From Microcaldota archaeon (GTDB lineage: Archaea; Micrarchaeota; Micrarchaeia; Anstonellales; Anstonellaceae): a DNA stretch of 48,100 bases. Location: positions 1-48,100 of the forward strand of contig JAPLWX010000033.1 in NCBI GenBank assembly GCA_026396415.1, given 5' to 3'. The notes below the pieces were generated by a model. That model worked only from the letters and a program-made list of their open reading frames with translations, had not been told where the DNA came from and made no database searches. Made by a program: the position numbers and the translations under genes. Positions 1 to 7,185 of the stretch are shown one piece after another (within the stretch, counting starts at the first letter, position 1; each line of letters begins with the position of its first letter).

Positions 1-135
1 AAATCAATCGAATGGGCTTGAAGGAATTGGCATCCATTCTCTCTGGAGCAACATTGCAGGAGAGCCGTATGCCTTAATAGGGCACGTACGGTTCGATGAG
101 GAGGGTAGGAGGGCGACCTCCTGCCTTTACTCTAC
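1..135 (+). mobile_element. Group II intron, 3' end only (domains 5 and 6)
   Basis: Bases 62-94 fold as a group II intron domain 5: an 8-bp basal stem (GAGCCGTA with TACGGTTC), the AGC catalytic triad near its 5' end, a 2-base CG bulge on the 3' side and a short distal stem. Bases 98-132 fold as domain 6: a 9-bp upper stem 104-112/117-125 capped by GCGA, and a lower stem with A129 unpaired, the expected lariat branch point. The intron would end at C135 (terminal AC), six bases after the branch A. The rest of the intron, including any reverse transcriptase, lies before the window. It sits tail to tail with tRNA-Asp. Domain 5 is distinctive, so I am confident of the class; the exact 3' boundary is inferred. 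Confidence 0.85.
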
Positions 136-149
136 TAAAAACGTCTTAT
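136..149 (-). terminator. T-run downstream of tRNA-Asp
   Basis: On the minus strand the bases right after tRNA-Asp end in a run of five T, an archaeal-type terminator. The group II intron begins immediately beyond it. Confidence 0.4.
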
Positions 150-221
150 CGCCCCGACCGGGATTCGAACCCGGGTCACCAGATCGACAATCTGGGATGC
201 TAACCACTACACCATCGAGGC
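150..221 (-). tRNA. tRNA-Asp (GTC)
   Basis: A 72-base cloverleaf without intron. The 7-bp acceptor pairs GCCTCGA with TCGGGGC, the anticodon loop is TTGTCGA (GTC, Asp), and the T-loop TTCGAAT lies on a CCGGG/CCCGG stem. The discriminator is G150. It is the last gene of a minus-strand unit that starts with tRNA-Tyr and passes through a hairpin array. Confidence 0.95.
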
Positions 222-425
222 ACTTTCAGATGCGAGGCATCTGGAAGGACAGCGGAACCACAGTTCCGCTGGATCGCAAACTGCGCAGCAGTTTGGGGGA
301 CAGTCGAGCGCAGCTCGACTGGACGGACAATTTGTGCTGCGGCGCAAATTGGACAAAACAGGCGAACGGCGACCCGCTCGCCTGGATCGGCAAATCCACG
401 AGGATTTGGCGCGCGCTTCACCCCT
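222..425 (-). repeat. Array of seven dissimilar hairpins between tRNA-Tyr and tRNA-Asp
   Basis: Seven short inverted repeats follow each other with almost no gap. Examples of their arms are CAGATGC/GCATCTG, AGCGGAAC/GTTCCGCT, CAAACTGC/GCAGTTTG, AGTCGAGC/GCTCGACT and CCAAATCC/GGATTTGG. Stem sequences are unrelated, but the short linkers between them are mostly GGAC or GGAT, and loops are 3-4 bases (GCA, CACA, ACGA); one has a longer loop. The array lies between two co-oriented tRNAs, so it would be transcribed as part of their precursor. There is no convincing ORF. This is not a CRISPR array: neither repeat nor spacer is constant. Confidence 0.8.
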
Positions 426-448
426 TTGTTTATAGAGTGAATATAAAA

Positions 449-689
449 TCCCGCCAGTGTGATCTGTTCAACCCCTTCTCTTGCTTTTCCGTGAACGCTT
501 CGCACTTTTTGCGCCTTCGCAAAAAGGCGCATCTTTTTCGCCGAGGCGAAAAAGTTCGTTGCGAGCGTACCCATCTGGAGCGAGCAAAAGGGTTCTTGAA
601 CACACAACATCTTGATGACTGCCAGCACAATCGCCGACGGCCGTTGTTTTTCTACAGCCAAGCACTCTACCAGGTTGAGTTATGGCGGG
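449..689 (-). tRNA. tRNA-Tyr (GTA) with two introns
   Basis: The acceptor arms 689-683 and 456-450 pair perfectly (CCCGCCA/TGGCGGG), with discriminator A449. The anticodon loop begins CTGTAG (GTA, Tyr). A 35-base intron (651-617) lies at the canonical site after position 37, and TCAAG (615-611) closes the stem. The T-stem GTGTG (605-601) and CACAC (461-457) are separated by 139 bases: the T-loop starts TTCAAG, is interrupted, and ends with T462. A second intron of about 132 bases (594-463) is therefore inferred at or near position 59/60, a site known for some archaeal tRNA introns. The second junction does not form a strict bulge-helix-bulge, so its exact ends are uncertain. Confidence 0.85.
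463..594 (-). other. Second intron of tRNA-Tyr, in the T-loop, made of hairpins
   Basis: The insert opens with AACCCTTT and closes with AAGGGGTT, which pair and bring the two tRNA halves together. Inside are two near-identical-looking hairpins (CTTTTTCGCC.. and CTTTTTGCG..; plus-strand 513-534 and 537-558) in tandem, enclosed by a weaker outer pairing. Their style matches the intergenic hairpin modules at 870-1080. It appears to be a tRNA intron enlarged by a hairpin module. Boundaries may shift by one base (595-464). Confidence 0.65.
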
Positions 690-740
690 AATTTGTGTCC
701 TGAAAGGTAACTACTCCTTCAGGAACAGAGAGATATAGTC

Positions 741-754
741 GATTATTTTAAATC
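741..754 (-). promoter_or_regulatory. TATA box of the tRNA-Tyr / tRNA-Asp unit
   Basis: On the minus strand GATTTAAAATAATC is a good archaeal TATA element. Initiation about 25 bases downstream would give a leader of about 30 bases before tRNA-Tyr. Confidence 0.5.
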
Positions 755-807
755 TCTTCGCTTTTGGAAAACGTTAGAGGATCCAAGGATAATATAGGGT
801 TGCAGTG

Positions 808-1110
808 TTAGTATCGACAACGTTGCCGTGTAACCCTCCTGACTTCTTCTGGGGTTCTTACCACCGTCATTTCACTGAATGACATCGGTGCGGAAGCCCC
901 TGGCTTCCTGATTCGAGCTGAAGCTCGAATGGGCCCTTTTTTGCTGAAAGCAAAAAGCGGGCAGCCAGTGGAGGAGCACCGAGGCTGAGGGGTTTCCCCT
1001 AAAGGATTAAGCGGAAGCCTCGCTATTTGCGCGAAGCGCAAATGCGCCCCTTTTTGCGAGGCAAAAAGCGGGCGGCCTTTAGGTCGAGGTCATTCACTGG
1101 CTAGACGATT
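808..1110 (+). pseudogene. Possible debris of an IS200/IS605 (TnpB) 3' end, interrupted twice by hairpin modules
   Basis: No intact gene. Two sub-regions share one layout. Each starts GCGGAAGCC, continues into a hairpin, a G/C-rich linker, a second hairpin of the form TTTTTGC..GCAAAAA, then GCGGGC and a closing GCC. If the inserts are mentally removed, the second copy reads GGAAGCCTCG followed by CCTTTAGGTCGAGG and GTCATTCAC, resembling the 3' hairpin typical of tnpB transcripts. A short open plus-strand frame (about 811-987) could be a TnpB C-terminal remnant. The match is from memory of the family and not verified. The rest of 690-1160 shows nothing else I can name. Confidence 0.3.
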
Positions 1111-1162
1111 TTAAGACAGTTGACTCCAGCCGCCAAAAGAAAGTGAGGGTGCCATAGCTCCC

Positions 1163-1181
1163 TAAGCGCTGTCACGCAACA
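1163..1181 (+). repeat. Left copy of a 19-bp inverted repeat flanking the TPR gene
   Basis: TAAGCGCTGTCACGCAACA here is matched in inverse orientation at 2588-2606 with one mismatch. The pair encloses exactly one gene, the TPR protein, and 1.4 kb in total. Confidence 0.75.
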
Positions 1182-1217
1182 GCTAGAGTCTGAACATGGC
1201 AAAGCCCCGCCACGGTG

Positions 1218-1228
1218 CAATATTTATA
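1218..1228 (+). promoter_or_regulatory. TATA box of the TPR gene
   Basis: AATATTTATAA fits an archaeal TATA box. Initiation about 25 bases later falls near 1250, which excludes the ATG at 1231 and favours the ATG at 1264 or 1276. Confidence 0.55.
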
Positions 1229-1263
1229 ACATGGTTAGCGCATTAAATCTCCATAGTGGTCTG

Positions 1264-2523
1264 ATGGTCGAAGCCATGACAAGTCAAAGGTTTGAAAAAA
1301 TAGAAGCACACGTGCATCGACCAGATGATTATCAGTATGGATTCGCACTGCCTTCTTCACTTAATGTAGTGCCTAAAAAGGTTCAACAGGAACAGCAAAA
1401 AGTCAAATTTATCGGGGATAAGCTCGAATTTGAATTTAGAATTTCTTCTCGCTTAGATGGAAGCGAAGCAAGGCAGAATGAAATAAATAAAATACTTAAA
1501 GATAAGGGGTTTGCGTATAAGAGAATAAGTGAATACCACGAGTATTATTCTGATGCCAACGGAAATCAATATTATACACGCGAGGTGAATGGGGACGTTA
1601 ACAATATAGGGCTTTACAAAATTCCCAGCGTCAAGGAGTTTGAAGAATTCATAAAGGAAAACAAATACACCGTTGTATACGATTATCAGTCAACCTGTCC
1701 CTCGTGCTGGGGGATAAAAAACAGGCTGGAAGACATGTTGGAAGAGCCGAAGTTATCGCAAAACGGAGTAGGATTCGTTATAGTCAGTGATCTCGGCTTC
1801 AGCTATTTTAAAAGAGTGCCGAGTGGCATATCCGTCTATAACAATGATGGCTGGCCCATTGCTCAATACAGCTTCAAATGGGAAGATCCGGTTTCAAATC
1901 TCGTCAATTTCCTAAAAGAAGAGGCGCCAGCCTTGGACTACAGCGAAGCGCTCCGCCGCAATCCAAAGGATGCATCCGCGTACGTCAATCGGGGCGATGC
2001 CAAAATATGGCTTCGTGACTCAGATGGTGCAATGGAGGATTACAACACGGCGATAGACCTCCTTGAGAAAAGCACTGGAAGCCCCGCACAAGACAAAATC
2101 CTGGCAAAAGCCTATCTGCATCGAGCCGATTTGATGAACGGGCTCGAAAATTACAAGAGCCAAATAGCTGACCTTACCAAGGCAATTGGGATTGACCCCA
2201 ATAATGCAAAAACATATGAAAACCGCGGCTTTGCCAATTATCGACTCAATCACTACAAGAAAGCAATTTCAGATTTGGACATGGCAATAACCCTTGACTC
2301 CAAAAACGTCAAATATTACTACATGCGCGCCAGAATCAAGCGAGATTACAAAGATTATACGGGAGCGATAGACGATTACGGTCGGGTTATAGAACACACC
2401 ACGGATAACGTTACTCGTGCAGATGCCTATAGTTATCGTGCCAATTGCAAGGCTGCAATTGGCGACCGCAAAGGTGCGAACGAAGACGTAAAAATGTATA
2501 AAACACTCATGCACGAGAATTGA
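1264..2523 (+). CDS. TPR-repeat protein with a thioredoxin-like domain
   Basis: The protein is about 419 residues. Its middle has a thioredoxin-fold signature, VVYDYQSTCPSCWG, with a CxxC pair, preceded by a hydrophilic N-terminal domain I do not recognise. The C-terminal half holds several TPR units (NPKDASAYVNRGDAKIWL, then DPNNAKTYENRGFANYRL, then DSKNVKYYYMRARIKRDY), expected to form a superhelical protein-binding scaffold. There is no signal peptide, so it is probably cytoplasmic. I start at 1264 because the TATA box lies too close to the upstream ATG at 1231. The gene is richer in A+T than the genes after 2785 and sits between inverted repeats, which suggests acquisition. The partner is unknown. 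Confidence 0.75.
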   Translation: MVEAMTSQRFEKIEAHVHRPDDYQYGFALPSSLNVVPKKVQQEQQKVKFIGDKLEFEFRISSRLDGSEARQNEINKILKDKGFAYKRISEYHEYYSDANGNQYYTREVNGDVNNIGLYKIPSVKEFEEFIKENKYTVVYDYQSTCPSCWGIKNRLEDMLEEPKLSQNGVGFVIVSDLGFSYFKRVPSGISVYNNDGWPIAQYSFKWEDPVSNLVNFLKEEAPALDYSEALRRNPKDASAYVNRGDAKIWLRDSDGAMEDYNTAIDLLEKSTGSPAQDKILAKAYLHRADLMNGLENYKSQIADLTKAIGIDPNNAKTYENRGFANYRLNHYKKAISDLDMAITLDSKNVKYYYMRARIKRDYKDYTGAIDDYGRVIEHTTDNVTRADAYSYRANCKAAIGDRKGANEDVKMYKTLMHEN

Positions 2524-2587
2524 GCCACGCGCCGTTGTGCAATTTTTCTGATTGCTATAAATATCTTCATTTCCATTAATCCGTAAT

Positions 2588-2606
2588 TGTTGCGCGACAG
2601 CGCTTA
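2588..2606 (-). repeat. Right copy of the inverted repeat flanking the TPR gene
   Basis: This is the reverse complement of 1163-1181 with one mismatch. The rest of 2524-2784 shows an AT-rich stretch just after the stop codon and no gene. Confidence 0.75.
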
Positions 2607-2784
2607 TGGAACGGTAGCACTTCGCTGCCCTTGCTGGTTTTCGCTCTAGTCTGTAGTGGCTCATCTCTTCAGCACTTTCCAGTGCCCTTCCATGCCCTCA
2701 CTCGCAATAGTTCCCGTCTCCGAGCTGCGCGGCTATGATGGGCACGCGCGCTGTTTTTTAATCCTTGGGCGCGCTTTCCATGCC

Positions 2785-3999
2785 ATGACACACAGGTGCG
2801 ACCGGTGCAGGGCGCCATACGAGTCCGGCGCTGACCTTGGCGGGCACGACTACTGCATGACTTGCTACACCCAGCTCAAGCAGGAAGAGGCGAGAAAGCG
2901 CATAGAGGAGGAAAGGCTGCGCCAGAAGCAGATAGATGCCAAGAAGCATTACCTTCACCAGGATTACATGGCGCAAAGCTCTGCGCGGCTGCTGCGGGCG
3001 CGCGGGGAAAGGGCGGAGGATGAGCGCCGGCAGGACATGTTCCAGTCCCAGTCCGCCAAAAGGCGCGACGAGCAGGAAAAGCTCCGCAAAAAGAAAAGGT
3101 GGGACGACAATAAGCCGAAGAACAGGGTGGTGGGCGAGGAGCTGCAGATTTTCACCCCCCTTGGCAGGAAGAAAAAGCCGGCTCACGCCCCGCCCCAAAT
3201 GAAAAAAGGCGAGCAAGCCGCATATGCCGCGCACCTGCTGCAGAGCGTGAAAAACGCTATGAAAAGAAAGACCAAGCCGCCGGCAAAGCCGATCCTCCAT
3301 GCCGGCCTGTCGCTTTCGGTTGCAGCAGGCCTGCCGGTTTCCCTTTCTGTCGGGCAAAAACAGGTGCAGGCCCTGCTGATTGGCAAGAATGCATCTGCTG
3401 CGCCCATTGCAGCCGTGCTTGAGGTCTCCATACTCGACTCCCAGAAAAGCGCAATCGCATCGAAAGCCGAGCCGCGCACCTGCACAATCGAGCCTGATGG
3501 GGAATCGAAGATCAAGGTGGCATTTGACCTGCCTGAGGATGCCGCGCGCGGAATGCTCTCATTCACCGCGCTCCTGAAGGAAAACGCCGTCTATATAGAC
3601 CGGCAGGCTGCGCAGAGCAATGCGGTTTCCCTTTCCTCCCAGGTCAAGACTTCCATGGACCTGCAGTACAAGCAGGGCAGCGCCCTGTTCGAATCAGGTG
3701 CGCTTATCCTCTCCTTCAACAATGTCGGCGAGAGCGGAGGCATCCTTGAAAAGTCCTCGTTTGTCACGTATTTCCAGAAGGAAAGCGCCGGCAAAAAAGC
3801 CGCGCTGGCAGGGCGCACCAAGATAAAGGGCGGGGAAAAGGGCATCCTGCTCGCCTTTGCGCCATCAGATGGGGCGGCCATCTCAAGGCTCGAGCTCAGC
3901 CTTGTGGGGACCGATTCCAACGGCAAGCCCTACCGCCTGAAAAGGAATATAGTCGAGAAAAAGGCGGATGCCCCTGAAGAAAAAAATGAGAAGGGATAA
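2785..3999 (+). CDS. Zinc-ribbon and coiled-coil protein of unknown function
   Basis: The product is about 404 residues. It opens with a zinc-binding motif, CDRC and 16 residues later CMTC, then a long Glu/Lys/Arg-rich coiled coil (about residues 35-120). A basic linker follows, and a C-terminal region of about 250 residues looks like beta-sandwich repeats (VSLSVGQKQVQALLIGKN and related lines) without transmembrane segments. The ATG at 2785 is chosen because a T-rich TATA-like element at 2752-2762 sits 25-28 bases upstream, giving a leaderless mRNA, and because it leads straight into the zinc motif. Known families are not evident. It is convergent with the gene at 4059. Confidence 0.65.
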   Translation: MTHRCDRCRAPYESGADLGGHDYCMTCYTQLKQEEARKRIEEERLRQKQIDAKKHYLHQDYMAQSSARLLRARGERAEDERRQDMFQSQSAKRRDEQEKLRKKKRWDDNKPKNRVVGEELQIFTPLGRKKKPAHAPPQMKKGEQAAYAAHLLQSVKNAMKRKTKPPAKPILHAGLSLSVAAGLPVSLSVGQKQVQALLIGKNASAAPIAAVLEVSILDSQKSAIASKAEPRTCTIEPDGESKIKVAFDLPEDAARGMLSFTALLKENAVYIDRQAAQSNAVSLSSQVKTSMDLQYKQGSALFESGALILSFNNVGESGGILEKSSFVTYFQKESAGKKAALAGRTKIKGGEKGILLAFAPSDGAAISRLELSLVGTDSNGKPYRLKRNIVEKKADAPEEKNEKG

Positions 4000-4058
4000 A
4001 AAAACAGGAAAGCAAGGGGAATAAAAAAAGGTAAAGAAAAATACGGAAAGAAACAGGG

Positions 4059-4901
4059 CTAATTCTTCCTGAAGAACGCAAATCCCCCTATGATGCCTAT
4101 GAGCGCGGTGGGCAGGCAGCAACATGTTAGCGCATTCGAGCTTCCTGCCGCGCCTGTCTCATTGCCTGAAACGCCGCCGAGCAGATCCGCTCCGCTTGCG
4201 CCGCCCAATATCGAATTGGTGCACTGCTTGCCAACGGCAGTAAGCCCTTCAGGGCAGCCGCACATCGTGGCATTGTCAAGCAAATAGCCGTTCACGCACT
4301 GCTTGGGCAAGGTGGCGGAGCACGCGCCGTCCTTTGTGCCGTCCAGGCAAACTATCCCGCACGCCTCGCCCTGCTGTATCTGGCCATTCGGGCATCCGCA
4401 GAATGTCGCATTGTTCACAAGCTGCCCGTTCACGCACTGCTTCGGCTTATTCGCGGAGCAGGTGCCTTGGGACACGTTTGAGCCTCCGTCAGTGCAGGGT
4501 ACGAACTCGCAGAATATGCCGCCTGCCGCAACCCTCTTCCCTGCAGGGCACCCGCATTTCGTGGCATTGTCGGCATAAGTGGAGCTGCCAACGCACACGT
4601 TGGGCTTGGTAACTGCGGAGCATTGCCCGTTCAGCGTCCCGTCCGCGCACTTTTTCTGCACGCAGACCGCATCAACGCCAGTTCCCTGCTGCTCCCAGCC
4701 TGCGACAGCCTCGCATGGGCACTGTTTTCCATTTGGGTTGTATATGCTCAATGATGGCCCGGAACCGGTGCAAAGATAGCCGGGGTTTATTTTGGAACAT
4801 TCAAAATATTTTGTGCCATCCGGGCAATTATTAGTTGTTACCGCATGCGCCATGCCGAGCGCAAGCGCCGCAAATGCCAAAACGAATGCAAAACTTTTCA
4901 T
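4059..4901 (-). CDS. Secreted, C-terminally anchored cysteine-rich repeat protein
   Basis: About 280 residues. A classical signal peptide (MKSFAFVLAFAALALGMAHA) is followed by about four cysteine-rich units built on C-x-DGT, C-S-A, KPKQCVNG, NAT-x-CGCPxG patterns, and a C-terminal hydrophobic segment ending FFRKN. It should be an exported surface protein held by its C-terminus, stabilised by disulphides. The start follows a purine-rich GAGGCGGTCGAG; upstream start codons in frame would precede the signal peptide and are unlikely. Its repeats closely match those of the element gene at 45946-47319, including a shared GCPAGKRVAAGG stretch. Function (adhesion, cell-surface layer) is inference. 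Confidence 0.7.
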   Translation of the reverse strand: MKSFAFVLAFAALALGMAHAVTTNNCPDGTKYFECSKINPGYLCTGSGPSLSIYNPNGKQCPCEAVAGWEQQGTGVDAVCVQKKCADGTLNGQCSAVTKPNVCVGSSTYADNATKCGCPAGKRVAAGGIFCEFVPCTDGGSNVSQGTCSANKPKQCVNGQLVNNATFCGCPNGQIQQGEACGIVCLDGTKDGACSATLPKQCVNGYLLDNATMCGCPEGLTAVGKQCTNSILGGASGADLLGGVSGNETGAAGSSNALTCCCLPTALIGIIGGFAFFRKN

Positions 4902-4954
4902 CTCGACCGCCTCATGCTGGTTTTTTCGTTGAAACAATAAAAAGCTAACGGGCA

Positions 4955-6322
4955 TCAGGCGATTTTCGCAAAGAAATAGTCCGACAGGAACTCCGCGTAT
5001 TTTTTCGAAAGCAGCTTTTCCGCGCCAAGGGCCTCGCAGCGCGCCATTGCCTTTTCCATGTTTTCCGGGATTCCTGCGCCGTGCGGGTGGCGGCACGCAT
5101 GGGCAAGCGCCATCAGGGCGCCGCGCACCTCCCTTTTCTCCACTGCCACCATCCTGTCATGCTCGATGTGCATGTTGAGCGCGGATTTGTGCTTTTTCAC
5201 AAACGATTCGCAGTCGCGCGCAAACCGGATGGACGGGCCCACTGCCTTTGCCACGGCAGGGAGCTCCCACCTGTCAATCTCGAAAAGTATGGCGCATTCC
5301 TGCCCGTCGCTCCAATGATAGCAGCCAAACACCGAAAAGCCCTGCTCGCCAAGCTTCCTTGACAGCGCCTGCGCTGTTTTCCGAAGCTGCGGCCAAAGCA
5401 CGTCAGGCACCACCTTGGGCGCAGGGAAACGCACTGCCAGGCACTTCGTTCCCCTCTCCTTCATCGCCTTGGCGATTTCCCCCGGGCTTCTCACGATTTT
5501 CTTGGCGAAAAAAAATTCCTCGGAAGGCTTGGCAAGGAAGCGGCGGCACTCGAAAATGAACCGCGAGAGCGACGTGTGCGCCACCACAGCCGCAACGTTC
5601 CTGTTCGGGTCGGCCGGGTCCACAACGATAAGCGGCGCGGGAAACTTCCTGCGCGCGGCATCCTCGCTCAGGTGCCCCTCGGTGTCGATGGCAGGCGCAT
5701 GCCACGCCGACGCTGCTTTCATAAGCCCAAGAAGCGAGCCATACTGCACGATGAGGAGCTCGCACAGGTAGCCTGAGAACCCCTCGACGCGGAGCTCGGC
5801 CCCGTAAATGCCGAAGTTCTTCATGAACCGCTTGAGCAGGCGCACATCCCCCTTTGCCGCAGCGCCGAGCTTTGCATTGATGTAAGCGGTGTGCAGCTGC
5901 GACCTGTCCACGGACGAGCCGCGCTCGGAAATGTCGCTTATCTTGTAGGCAGGCACGATGTCCGCATGGTAGTCCCGGTAGAACACCTGCAAATAGGGGT
6001 GCTCGGCATAGCGCGCCTCGCAGCGCATGCCTGCAAACGCGCGCCGGGCATACGACATGCCCATCATGGTCATCTCATGGTGGGGATAGTGGCGGGGAAA
6101 AAGCATGAAAATGTCAAACTCGTTGTTGCCCGCCAGGTTGGTCCCCTTGGCAAGCGAGCCTGCAAGGCGCACCTCCACAGCGGGGGGCACCACGCGCTCA
6201 AGCTTTTTCGCCATCGCCGCCGCTGTCGCAAAGCATTCCGCTGCCTCGCGCCTGCTAGGCGTTATCTTTGGAAGCACCTTTGCAAATACTGCGCGCGCTT
6301 TCGCGCCGCTGTCGGGTTTCAT
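4955..6322 (-). CDS. cca: CCA-adding enzyme (archaeal class I tRNA nucleotidyltransferase)
   Basis: This enzyme adds or repairs the 3' CCA of tRNAs from CTP and ATP without a nucleic acid template. The 455-residue length is normal for the archaeal class. The nucleotidyltransferase motif is seen at about residues 54-75: LAGSLAKGT, then NEFDIFMLF carrying the acidic metal ligands, with a third acidic residue in the following ADIVPAYK strand near 115. The tail and body domains follow. None of the tRNA genes in this window encodes CCA, so the enzyme is needed to mature all of them. It is a stand-alone gene, divergent from nothing and followed at 4901 by the surface protein gene. Confidence 0.93.
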   Translation of the reverse strand: MKPDSGAKARAVFAKVLPKITPSRREAAECFATAAAMAKKLERVVPPAVEVRLAGSLAKGTNLAGNNEFDIFMLFPRHYPHHEMTMMGMSYARRAFAGMRCEARYAEHPYLQVFYRDYHADIVPAYKISDISERGSSVDRSQLHTAYINAKLGAAAKGDVRLLKRFMKNFGIYGAELRVEGFSGYLCELLIVQYGSLLGLMKAASAWHAPAIDTEGHLSEDAARRKFPAPLIVVDPADPNRNVAAVVAHTSLSRFIFECRRFLAKPSEEFFFAKKIVRSPGEIAKAMKERGTKCLAVRFPAPKVVPDVLWPQLRKTAQALSRKLGEQGFSVFGCYHWSDGQECAILFEIDRWELPAVAKAVGPSIRFARDCESFVKKHKSALNMHIEHDRMVAVEKREVRGALMALAHACRHPHGAGIPENMEKAMARCEALGAEKLLSKKYAEFLSDYFFAKIA

Positions 6323-6498
6323 GGAAGCCTTTCTCAGGCTGCTTTAAAAACGATTGCTCCCGTCGGCGGCTCCCCTTCCTTCCCTGCAAGCTACTGCTTC
6401 TTCTTGGTTGGAGCAGAGCGGCGACCCGCTCTGCTGCCGAAGAAAATCCTCAGATTTTCCTCGTTGGAGCAGAACCGCGGTTCTACTGCCGAAAAAAC
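6323..6498. repeat. Intergenic hairpin module with a repeated frame
   Basis: Two units at 6417-6441 and 6463-6493 share the frame GTTGGAGCAG at the start and CTGCCGAA at the end but have different stems inside (GAGCGG..CCGCTC versus GAACCGCGGTTC). A third hairpin, GAAAATC/GATTTTC, lies between them. This constant-frame, variable-stem style recurs elsewhere in the window. TTTAAAA at 6343-6350 on the minus strand could be the cca promoter. Confidence 0.7.
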
Positions 6499-7149
6499 TC
6501 AAGAGAGCTTTTTCGCGGCTTCCCAGTCGTCGTGGAACTTCCTTATGCCCGCGTCCGTCAGCTTGTGCGCGAACATCTCATCCATCACATTTGATGGCAC
6601 TGTGGCAATGTCGGCACCAGTTGCTGCCGCGCGCACCACGTGCGCAACCGAGCGCACCGACGCGACAATCACCTGCGTCCTGTAGCCGTAGTTCCTGTAT
6701 ATCTTCATTATTTCTTCAACAATCGCCATGCCGTCCTCGCCGATGTCGTCCAGCCGCCCCACGAACGGGGAAACGAACGTGGCGCCTGCCTTGGCAGCCA
6801 GCAGCGCCTGCGCAGGTGTGAAAACCAATGTCACATTCGTCTTTATCCCCTTTTTCGAAAGCGCGCGCACCGCCTTGAGCCCCTCGGGGGTCATGGGCAC
6901 CTTCACCACCACGTTCTTCGCCCACGAGGCGAAAACCTCTCCTTCCTTCACGATGTCCTCGGCGCGCTCCGCATTCCCCTCTGCGGAAACAGGGCCTTCC
7001 ACGAGCTTGCAAATCTCGCGCGTGGCATCCTCCTGTTTCCTTCCAGACTTGAGTATCAATGTGGGATTGGTGGTGACCCCGTCCACCATGCCCATCTCCG
7101 CATATTTTTTTATCTTGCCTGCATCCGCCGTGTCAAGGAAAATCTTCAT
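6499..7149 (-). CDS. tal: Transaldolase, small (fructose-6-phosphate aldolase-like) type
   Basis: The 216-residue length and the start [20 protein letters not shown] are characteristic of the short transaldolase/FSA family. [15 protein letters not shown] is the phosphate-proximal loop, and VVVKVPMT (about residues 84-91) carries the Schiff-base lysine. The enzyme moves a dihydroxyacetone unit between sugar phosphates in the non-oxidative pentose phosphate pathway. It is the last gene of a three-gene minus-strand operon with both transketolase subunits, 36 bases after the preceding stop, so it probably serves ribose-5-phosphate supply. Discriminating transaldolase from fructose-6-phosphate aldolase needs active-site comparison; the context favours transaldolase. 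Confidence 0.92.
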   Translation of the reverse strand: MKIFLDTADAGKIKKYAEMGMVDGVTTNPTLILKSGRKQEDATREICKLVEGPVSAEGNAERAEDIVKEGEVFASWAKNVVVKVPMTPEGLKAVRALSKKGIKTNVTLVFTPAQALLAAKAGATFVSPFVGRLDDIGEDGMAIVEEIMKIYRNYGYRTQVIVASVRSVAHVVRAAATGADIATVPSNVMDEMFAHKLTDAGIRKFHDDWEAAKKLS

Positions 7150-7185
7150 GTTGCCACCCCGAAATATACCCGCCCCTCTTTGCCA

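Noticed and set aside
222-425. CRISPR array
   Set aside because: The units are palindromes of different sequence and no repeat or spacer is constant; no cas gene is present.
197-703. Open frames over the tRNA-Asp/tRNA-Tyr region on both strands
   Set aside because: They run through two tRNAs and the hairpin array and encode no recognisable protein.
690-1230. RNase P RNA or SRP RNA
   Set aside because: I looked for the conserved core motifs of both on each strand and did not find them.
5891-6685. 264-codon plus-strand frame over cca and tal
   Set aside because: Antisense to two well-supported genes and crosses the hairpin region between them.
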